Shown here piece after piece: positions 1-4,683 of a stretch of DNA of 5,086 nt. The translations under genes and the position numbers were made by a program. Origin of the DNA: Micromonosporaceae bacterium (GTDB lineage: Bacteria; Actinomycetota; Actinomycetes; Mycobacteriales; Micromonosporaceae); the NCBI GenBank assembly GCA_003543035.1, contig DPJL01000477.1, positions 1-5,086 of the forward strand. The letters are read 5' to 3'. Every line of letters begins with the position of its first letter. The stretch's first letter is position 1. The notes under the pieces are model-generated. The model was not told the DNA's origin. It saw nothing but the letters and a program-made list of their open reading frames with translations, and made no database searches.

Positions 1-2
1 AC

Positions 3-68
3 GTCGGCGTCATGTCAGCAGTGTTCGACCTGGTCAACCGCGCTATCGCGGATGTTGATCAACCGTAA
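3..68 (+). CDS. possible C-terminal end of a plus-strand gene (partial)
   Basis: The third plus-strand frame is open from the window edge to a TAA at 66-68 and would encode the last 21 residues of a protein ending in NRAIADVDQP. The mix of hydrophobic and acidic residues and the mostly G/C third codon positions look like coding sequence. The other two plus frames give either a poor composition or a stop near base 57. If real, the gene converges on the lipoprotein gene that ends at base 76, leaving only 7 bp between them. The fragment is too short to assign a family or function, and an open frame of this length can occur by chance in GC-rich DNA. Confidence 0.35.
   Translation, partial: VGVMSAVFDLVNRAIADVDQP
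32..60. terminator. weak hairpin at a convergent gene junction
   Basis: CGCG (39-42) and CGCG (47-50) pair around a CTAT loop. The stem could extend through GTCAAC (33-38) and GTTGAT (54-59) across a three-base bulge. The structure overlaps the end of the putative left-edge gene and lies just beyond the lipoprotein stop, where a bidirectional terminator would be expected. There is no T tract on either strand, so intrinsic termination is only a possibility. Confidence 0.2.
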
Positions 69-75
69 CTTCGGT

Positions 76-1152
76 CTAGGCGGTCAACAACGGGGTAGCA
101 ACCTGCTCAGCCCACGCCCGCAGTTGGTTCGGGTCCAGGTCGTGTCGATCCAGCCGGAGCACCACGTACCCGGTCCTACCGCTCTCGGTGGTCATCCTCA
201 ACAGCTCGATCTCGACGCCGCGACTTCCCACGTGTGCTGAGTGCCCGGCGATCGTGAACTCCACTGCGACGGGGCCCGCGAAGCGGTCAACCGCGGCGAA
301 AGTGCGGTCTGGGCCGCTGATGTAGCACTCGCCCACGGAGTTGACCGAGATCTGTCCCGGCTTGGGTGGGCGCCGACCGGTTTTCAGCACGGATGTGCAC
401 AGCACGAGGCTTTGCACCGTGCGCGGCAGATCGGCCAGCGCTACTCCGGCGACCGGCTCGGTGGGCGTGTAGGCCAGGTGACCCGCGGCGTCGTTGACCG
501 GAGTCGGCGGTACGTCATGGGTCAGCCTGGGCAGCAGCGTGGCGAGCATGCGGCGTACGAGCCCGTCGAGGTCGGGATGGTCCTCCAGGCCCTCCATCCG
601 CGCGTGCACGTAGAGCACAGGATCGGCGTTCACACGCTGCTGGGCGGGCAAGTCCTGCTCCCCGATCGGCACGACTGCCGCCGCGGCGGCGACCGATCCT
701 CCGCCACGTGCCGCCGGCCGGAAGCGAACCCGACGGCCGGCGATTGTCTCGTCCTCGGACCCTATCGAGTCGATCGCGAAGTCCGACATGGTCAGTTCAA
801 TGACCAGCCAGCCGCTGACGACAACACAGGTACCGTCGGCAGCGCTGGCGTTGACCCGACGTCCGACCTGAGCGCCGACCACCTCCCGCCATTCGGCCGC
901 CGACAACGCCCCACAGATCGCTTGCGCGGCGGTCTCCGGAAGGACGAAGGCGATCCCATCGCCATAGGCCATCCGAACCGTTCGCAGCCCGGTGTCCGGC
1001 GGCGTCGGCCGCGGCGGCCGCATGACTGGTGTGCTGGACGTCGTCGGTGGCGCCGCCGGCTCCGTCGCCGTGCACGCGGTTGCCATGGTGAGAGCGACAA
1101 GCACCGCGGTGAGTGGGCGCGGGACTCGGGTAGTTCCGGACAGGCTGTTCAC
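76..1152 (-). CDS. secreted lipoprotein, 358 aa, with two Cys-paired halves (DUF3558-like guess)
   Basis: The N-terminus has a basic residue pair, a hydrophobic stretch (residues 14-23) and a lipobox-like ATAC ending at Cys27. A Pro/Thr/Ser-rich linker follows (about 28-55). This predicts a lipoprotein anchored to the outer face of the cytoplasmic membrane. The body contains two Cys pairs, Cys80/Cys109 and Cys252/Cys276. Each pair is followed by a similar hydrophobic strand pattern, suggesting two related domains joined by a Pro-rich linker near residues 213-235. The pattern of a Cys, a short helix, a second Cys and then beta strands recalls actinobacterial DUF3558 lipoproteins, but I cannot confirm membership. 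The start is GTG at 1152, preceded by GGAG at 1163-1166, about 10 nt away. It lies 205 bp downstream of another lipoprotein gene on the same strand and may have its own promoter. Function is unknown. Confidence 0.82.
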   Translation of the reverse strand: MNSLSGTTRVPRPLTAVLVALTMATACTATEPAAPPTTSSTPVMRPPRPTPPDTGLRTVRMAYGDGIAFVLPETAAQAICGALSAAEWREVVGAQVGRRVNASAADGTCVVVSGWLVIELTMSDFAIDSIGSEDETIAGRRVRFRPAARGGGSVAAAAAVVPIGEQDLPAQQRVNADPVLYVHARMEGLEDHPDLDGLVRRMLATLLPRLTHDVPPTPVNDAAGHLAYTPTEPVAGVALADLPRTVQSLVLCTSVLKTGRRPPKPGQISVNSVGECYISGPDRTFAAVDRFAGPVAVEFTIAGHSAHVGSRGVEIELLRMTTESGRTGYVVLRLDRHDLDPNQLRAWAEQVATPLLTA

Positions 1153-1357
1153 TGGATGTCGCTCCGACTATGCATGACGATCTCGTCGCGGAAAGCCTTG
1201 ACAAGTCGGCCGCATGCGGTCCCCAATCCCTCAACTGGTCACACCCAATCTGGTGCTCGCGTCTGATGCGGGCCGGCCGACCCGGGTTGCTGCTCTGTTC
1301 GGGTGACGCTCACGATCGGCCGAGCTCGCCGAGGCAAAGTCATGTGATCCGTGGGAG
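1153..1357. other. intergenic region between two lipoprotein genes
   Basis: No convincing coding sequence is seen in this 205-bp gap. It holds several perfect palindromes: CCGCATGCGG at 1210-1219, GGCCGGCC at 1271-1278, ACCCGGGT at 1280-1287 and CGAGCTCG at 1321-1328. On the minus strand TTGTCA (1204-1199) resembles a -35 box and CATAGT (1172-1167) resembles a -10, but they are 26 bp apart, so they do not form a normal promoter. A short stem ACCCG/CGGGT (1280-1284 with 1300-1304) has a long loop and no T run. Confidence 0.5.
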
Positions 1358-1969
1358 CTAGCGGGGCCAGCCGGTGATGGATGTGCAGGCCAACGATCGA
1401 CCGGCAGTTCGCATCGCCGATGTGATCCCGAAGTCTTTGAATGGATCACCATTCATGGCAGTGACCTTGGGCCATACCGTGCCCATCACTCCACCAACCT
1501 CCTCCTCGGTGGTGTCGTCCGCCAGTGCATCCACCTTGTTCTTGGCGTCGTCCACATCCTTCTTGAGGTCAGAGAACTTCCCGCTCAACTCTCGAGCCAG
1601 CCGATCTCCACCATCGACCGGCGATGGGCCGATACCGCCCAGTCGTCGCACCGCATCCGTCAGGCTGTCGCTCGCGGCACCGAGCATCATGCTGGCGAAC
1701 CGCTTCAGTTCCGGGCCGTTGCTCGCGCTCTGCTCTGGCGGAGCGGCCCAGATGGCCCGCTGGAGATCACCTACGATCCCGCACAGCCCGTCCATCCAGG
1801 CCACGTCCCCGGCCGGCGGCGGACTGGCGTTGGTTGATGTCCGAGTGGTAACGGGACTCGAGGCGGGCGGCTCGTCAGGGTTGCGGTTCTCTGAGCACCC
1901 GGACAGCACCACGCACGCGACACCAGCAACCAAGAGCAGCATCGGAACCCTGCCGGACTGGATCGCCAT
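1358..1969 (-). CDS. small lipoprotein, 203 aa, coupled to the T7SS-associated cluster
   Basis: The N-terminus is a clear lipoprotein signal: a basic residue (Arg7), a hydrophobic core at 10-22 and a canonical lipobox LSGC with lipidated Cys25. A disordered Pro/Ser/Thr-rich tether runs to about residue 54. The mature domain is mainly helical, with a charged amphipathic helix around 130-150 (SGKFSDLKKDVDDAKNKVDA). It has one Cys near each end (Cys63 and Cys195) that could form a disulfide closing the domain. The ATG at 1969 shares bases with the stop of the upstream gene (TGATG), and CGGAGG at 1975-1980 is a strong ribosome binding site, so translation is probably coupled. I do not recognise a named family. 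By position it is a surface-exposed partner of the T7SS substrate-like protein encoded upstream, which is inference from operon structure only. Confidence 0.88.
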   Translation of the reverse strand: MAIQSGRVPMLLLVAGVACVVLSGCSENRNPDEPPASSPVTTRTSTNASPPPAGDVAWMDGLCGIVGDLQRAIWAAPPEQSASNGPELKRFASMMLGAASDSLTDAVRRLGGIGPSPVDGGDRLARELSGKFSDLKKDVDDAKNKVDALADDTTEEEVGGVMGTVWPKVTAMNGDPFKDFGITSAMRTAGRSLACTSITGWPR

Positions 1970-2398
1970 CAGCGCCTCCGTGGTTTCCTCAGGATGCTGG
2001 TCGGCGGCTCCCAGTCATCATCGCCATCACCGGGTCGGTGGTGAGGACGCACTCCGGCGTCGTCCGCGGCCGCTTCGCGACGAAGCTGTTCGACATAGTC
2101 GCGTGCCCGTTGTTCCTGTTCGGCCCGTTCGTCCTCGGACAGATTCTGATACCACGAGGAGAACGCGGCCATGCTCTCGTTCAGCACCTCTTCGTACCTC
2201 GAACCCAACATCGCCGCACGAAGATCCAGTTTTGCCGGCCAGCACCTCGCGGGCCATCTCTTTGATACTGGGGTCCTTGCTACCCTCGGCGAGTATTTCC
2301 AGCTGCTTTCGCAGCGTCGCCGCTTGGGCCTGACTGATGGCCATGCCGGCGAAGGGATTGACCTCATGCTGGGGGCTCAATGCATCTCCCATTGTCAT
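1969..2398 (-). pseudogene. small charged helical protein, frameshifted by one base (about 142 aa if restored)
   Basis: Two overlapping frames each carry half of a coherent protein. From ATG 2398 (or ATG 2392), the first frame reads MTMGDALSPQHEV and then a helix-forming segment ending EMAREVLAGK at base 2231. It then degenerates into Arg/Ser/Gly-rich sequence and stops at 2027. The neighbouring frame, meaningless before this point, continues from base 2229 as LDLRAAMLGSRYEEV. It then runs through a strongly charged helix (NLSEDERAEQEQRARDYVEQ) to a TGA at 1969-1971. Dropping one base of the AAAA run (minus strand, 2233-2230) joins both into 142 residues. There is no signal peptide or membrane segment, so a cytosolic protein is expected. 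The start lies inside the end of the upstream gene (35-bp overlap) and the stop overlaps the next start, both typical of an operon. A real inactivating mutation, an assembly error or recoding are all possible; a non-canonical site makes recoding least likely. Family not recognised. Confidence 0.75.
1975..1980 (-). promoter_or_regulatory. Shine-Dalgarno CGGAGG for the 203-aa lipoprotein
   Basis: CGGAGG on the minus strand lies 5 nt before the ATG at 1969 and inside the last codons of the upstream gene. Together with the TGATG stop-start overlap it fixes this start and suggests translational coupling. Confidence 0.8.
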
Positions 2399-3533
2399 CC
2401 GTGGGTATGGTGCTTTCCGGCGCCACGGCGGGGTGATCGTAATCGGTCGCAGGCATGGCTGTCGGCTCGACATCATTGAGGACGTGCGCTTCCTGTGACT
2501 GGATGAAGCCGACGAACCCCTCGATGAGGGTCTGCGTGTCGGACACACGCCCGGTGACGGCGTCCCACAGCCTCCAGATGTTTGCGCACTCCAAGGCCGC
2601 CACGGCTAAGGAGATCCCGGCGCCTACGCCGGTCCAGGACAGCCACCACGCGGCGAGCACGGCCACGCCGGCGACGATGACGTTGTCCAGGATGGATTTC
2701 AGCAGGTCGGCCAGCGATCGTGCGGCGTTCCATACACCACGAGCCACGTCGAGGTACTTCTCATGCAGGTGGTGCAGGACATCGCGGTGACTGTCCAGTG
2801 CCTGGCGCGTGTAGTCGAAGTAGTGGACCGCGGCGTCGGCAGCCTGACCCTGCCAATCCGCGGCCAGCCATGTCAGGCCGCACTTGACGTTCTCGCCGAT
2901 CGCGCCGGTCGCCTTGCTCATGTGCTCCCAGACTACGGCGCACCGCGCAAACCCTTCCCAGTCGCCGACGAGCTTATCGACGACGAACTCCAGCGGGTTG
3001 CAGCCGATCGTGTCGTTGAGCACCTGGTTCATCCACCACGAGGGACTCATGAAATCGCTGACCACGTTGAAGAACTTCAGGGGATCGGTGAACTCCTGTG
3101 GCTGCCCCGGCGGTTTCGTATGCTGCGACGGATCCTCGACATCGGTGCCGGCGTTGGCCTCGTAGGGACCTGCCTTGCCGGGAACATCGACGATTCCCGG
3201 CGTCGGAGTGTCGATGGCCGGTCGAGCGGACGCCGGGTATGTGCTGTCGAGGTCGGCGGCCGACTTCTGATCGGTTGCCTGGTAGTACGTGGCCGTTCTC
3301 TTCAGTTCGGTGCCGCTGCCTGTCATGGCCCGAAACCCGCGGTCGATGCTGTCCGACATGCGCGCCGTGGTCTCCTCGTGCGCGGTGATGAGCGTCTGCA
3401 ACCAGAGGCCATCGGTTGAACCAAGTTTCATGTTCTGGGCAAGATCGACTCCGACCAGAGACATATTGAGGCCGGTTCGCGCGACCAGTTCCCCATAGAG
3501 CAGAAGCGTGTCTGGTTTGACCTGAAGATTCAT
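2364..3533 (-). CDS. T7SS (ESX) substrate-like protein, 389 aa: EspC-like N-domain plus WxG domain and hydrophobic segment
   Basis: Residues 1-100 form a short helical domain resembling the EspC-type ESX-secreted family. It opens with MNLQVKPDTL and ends with TYYQATDQKS, where Tyr84-Gln-Ala-Thr-Asp88 matches the general T7SS export motif YxxxD/E. A Pro-rich, probably disordered linker covers about 101-150. Residues 150-275 are helical with a Trp-Gln-Gly turn at 227-229 in AADWQGQAADAA, as in WXG100-type domains. A long hydrophobic stretch at about 284-317 could be a membrane-inserting hairpin. The C-terminal tail (355-389) is acidic, Pro-rich and ends in CIEPPA. No catalytic toxin domain is seen. 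The ATG at 3533 was chosen because AGGGAG (3538-3543) lies 4 nt upstream. The open frame extends to 3893, but those 120 residues are low-complexity and antisense to a better plus-strand gene. It is first of a cluster with a small cytosolic protein and a lipoprotein. Likely role: exported ESX effector or membrane-active protein; inference. Confidence 0.85.
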   Translation of the reverse strand: MNLQVKPDTLLLYGELVARTGLNMSLVGVDLAQNMKLGSTDGLWLQTLITAHEETTARMSDSIDRGFRAMTGSGTELKRTATYYQATDQKSAADLDSTYPASARPAIDTPTPGIVDVPGKAGPYEANAGTDVEDPSQHTKPPGQPQEFTDPLKFFNVVSDFMSPSWWMNQVLNDTIGCNPLEFVVDKLVGDWEGFARCAVVWEHMSKATGAIGENVKCGLTWLAADWQGQAADAAVHYFDYTRQALDSHRDVLHHLHEKYLDVARGVWNAARSLADLLKSILDNVIVAGVAVLAAWWLSWTGVGAGISLAVAALECANIWRLWDAVTGRVSDTQTLIEGFVGFIQSQEAHVLNDVEPTAMPATDYDHPAVAPESTIPTDDNGRCIEPPA

Positions 3534-3537
3534 TGTT

Positions 3538-3543
3538 CTCCCT
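3538..3543 (-). promoter_or_regulatory. Shine-Dalgarno AGGGAG for the 389-aa T7SS protein
   Basis: AGGGAG on the minus strand lies 4 nt before the ATG at 3533. It decides the start against the 120-residue longer frame beginning at 3893. Confidence 0.75.
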
Positions 3544-3593
3544 GAATACTCGGCGTTCGATGCTATAGTAGGTCGATGCAGCGTAGGTTCAGG
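3541..3593. promoter_or_regulatory. divergent overlapping promoters in a partly symmetrical region
   Basis: On the plus strand TATAGT (3564-3569) resembles a -10, with CTGAAT (3542-3547) as a weak -35 after a 16-bp spacer. On the minus strand TACTAT (3570-3565) resembles a -10, with CTGAAC (3592-3587) also 16 bp away. The two -10 boxes share five base pairs, and CCTGAA (3541-3546) mirrors TTCAGG (3588-3593). The minus promoter would start near 3558, giving a leader of about 25 nt with a Shine-Dalgarno site. The plus promoter would start at about 3576, the A of the ATG, giving a leaderless mRNA. TCGATGC (3557-3563, 3573-3579) and GTAGGT (3568-3573, 3583-3588) are repeated 15-16 bp apart and could be regulator half-sites. 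The -35 matches are poor, so the -10 elements carry most of the evidence. Confidence 0.5.
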
Positions 3594-3920
3594 CGGCTTG
3601 GGGATGCGTTCGAAGCGATAGGCCGCGCCAATGAGCGAATTTCGTTGTTTTCGCGTGACGATCCCGTCACGCGGTTGAGCCGCAGGGCTTGCGTGGGGAT
3701 CATCATTGTTGCAGCTCTCATTGGGGTCATATTGCCGATCGCTAATTTCGAGGTCCGGTCGATTCCGGTTATCGCTCTTGGCTTGGGGACGATCGGCGCG
3801 GCGGTCCACGCGATGGGGCGCGAGTCGGCGATATCGACTTACTTGCGGACGTTGCTGGCATTGTTGCTTCTCGCTGTCACATTCGGGCTTCACGTCCTAC
3901 TGTCGGAGCTGTCCCAGTAG
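3576..3920 (+). CDS. small integral membrane protein, 114 aa, three predicted helices
   Basis: The N-terminus is basic (MQRRFRRLGD), followed by a short cytoplasmic-looking segment. Three hydrophobic helices follow at about residues 38-56 (VGIIIVAALIGVILP), 62-80 (SIPVIALGLGTIGAAVHAM) and 89-109 (LRTLLALLLLAVTFGLHVLL). The basic N-terminus suggests an N-in topology. It is the only full gene on the plus strand here. Third codon positions are visibly less GC-rich than in neighbours (about two-thirds G/C in the first half, by hand count), which may reflect Leu/Ile/Val-rich content or different ancestry. The ATG at 3576 lies 6 bp after a TATAGT box, so the transcript may be leaderless; only a weak AGG precedes it. 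Its last 24 bp overlap the 3' end of espG on the opposite strand. Family not recognised. Its position between two ESX-associated clusters suggests, but does not prove, a membrane role linked to them. Confidence 0.75.
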   Translation: MQRRFRRLGDAFEAIGRANERISLFSRDDPVTRLSRRACVGIIIVAALIGVILPIANFEVRSIPVIALGLGTIGAAVHAMGRESAISTYLRTLLALLLLAVTFGLHVLLSELSQ

Positions 3921-4673
3921 CTCGTCGAGTTGGCGGGTGATGGCGGCTTCGGTGCCGGGGACGAGGGTGACCCAGTGTCGGCCGCTACTGGGTTTGCGGG
4001 TGAACAGGTAGCGGGCCTGGTTGGTGTCGTAGACGCTGACGATGTGGTTGGCGCGTCGGCGTTTCTCGAACCGTGGGGTGCGGGCGGCGCCGAAGTGGCC
4101 GAAGCGGATGACGTTGCCGGCGACATCGGCGATCTTGTGGGCCTCGGACTTGCCCAGGCCCTTCTGCCGGAGGGCTTGGGCGAATGCGTGTGGGTCACTG
4201 CCTGCTCGGGCCGCGGCGGCGTCCAGGGTGTCGGCCGGGAGGGTGATCGAGTTGCCGGTGCCGGGTGGGTGCGGAGGGAGCAGTGCCACCGCCTGCTGGG
4301 TGATGGTGTCGGCGGGCACGGTGCGCAGTGTCAGGCGGCCGGCGTCGAGCACGGCGACGGTGGCGGTGATGTGGTTCGCCGCGATGAGGGCCGAGGTGCG
4401 CGGACCGGTCGCCGACAGCTGAAGGCGGGCGTCGAGCTCCCATTCGGGCCGGGCCAGTAGCCGCAGCCGGTACTGCAGCCGGGTGTCGAGGGCGTTCGGC
4501 CAGCCCAGCTCCCGCTCGGCAAGCGACTCCCAGACGTTGGCGGTGAGCTGGGCGCGCTCGTCGAGGGTGGCGCCGTGCGAGTTGATCTCCAGGATCGGCG
4601 GGAACGGGCCGAGCTGAAGGTGTTCCCACAGCACGTCGTACTCCAGCGCGGACAACGTGATGGTCTGCCCCAC
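3897..4673 (-). CDS. espG: EspG-family ESX secretion-associated chaperone
   Basis: The 258-residue product matches the EspG family (ESX secretion-associated proteins), whose mycobacterial members are cytosolic chaperones. They bind the tip of PPE proteins in PE-PPE pairs and deliver them to a specific ESX system. Visible family features are the N-terminal ITLSALEYDVLWEHLQLGPFP, a middle segment of alternating beta strands (ELDARLQL, TATVAVLDAG, RLTLRTVPAD) and a helical stretch near 145-190. The C-terminal half has VSVYDTNQARYLFTR and GRHWVTLVPGTEAAI (about 211-245), followed by a terminal helix. The length is at the short end of the usual range. Translation likely starts at GTG 4673, with GGCGGGA just upstream, because EspG proteins begin close to this leucine-rich segment. 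It lies 10 bp downstream of a PPE-like gene, the usual effector-chaperone order, so that product is the probable client. The 3' end overlaps the opposing membrane-protein gene by 24 bp. Confidence 0.88.
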   Translation of the reverse strand: MGQTITLSALEYDVLWEHLQLGPFPPILEINSHGATLDERAQLTANVWESLAERELGWPNALDTRLQYRLRLLARPEWELDARLQLSATGPRTSALIAANHITATVAVLDAGRLTLRTVPADTITQQAVALLPPHPPGTGNSITLPADTLDAAAARAGSDPHAFAQALRQKGLGKSEAHKIADVAGNVIRFGHFGAARTPRFEKRRRANHIVSVYDTNQARYLFTRKPSSGRHWVTLVPGTEAAITRQLDELLGQLRQ

Positions 4674-4683
4674 GGTCCCGCCG

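Noticed and set aside
1167..1204. Promoter for the large lipoprotein gene (TTGTCA and CATAGT)
   Set aside because: The boxes are 26 bp apart, too far for a standard sigma-70-type promoter, and hexamers at 16-18 bp do not resemble a -10.
241..1266. 341-residue open frame on the plus strand
   Set aside because: It is antisense to the lipoprotein gene and rich in Arg/Gly/His as expected of a shadow frame; the minus-strand product has a signal peptide, lipobox and paired cysteines.
1280..1304. Intrinsic terminator after the 203-aa lipoprotein gene
   Set aside because: The stem is only five base pairs, with a 15-base loop and no T tract.
2209..2211. Independent second gene starting at the ATG at 2211 instead of a frameshift
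   Set aside because: No Shine-Dalgarno site lies at a suitable distance, and the sequence immediately before this ATG (LDLRAA) already reads as a natural continuation of the upstream frame.
2228..2234. Programmed frameshifting signal at AAAA
   Set aside because: The shift needed is +1 (or -2), the site is not a canonical slippery heptamer, and no stop codon, internal Shine-Dalgarno site or strong stem was seen to stimulate it.
1374..2333. 319-residue open frame on the plus strand
   Set aside because: It is antisense to the 203-aa lipoprotein and the frameshifted gene, is Ser/Arg/Pro-rich, and has no recognisable domain or good ribosome binding site.
2763..3419. 218-residue open frame on the plus strand
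   Set aside because: It is antisense to the WxG-containing T7SS protein, whose motifs, start signal and operon overlap are far stronger evidence.
3534..3893. 120-residue N-terminal extension of the 389-aa protein, starting at 3893
   Set aside because: Its composition is low-complexity Arg/Gln/Asp/Pro without helical pattern, it is antisense to a convincing membrane-protein gene, and a good Shine-Dalgarno site precedes the ATG at 3533.
3930..4460. 176-residue Gly/Val/Asp-rich open frame on the plus strand
   Set aside because: It is the reverse-complement shadow of espG, with repetitive Gly/Val composition.
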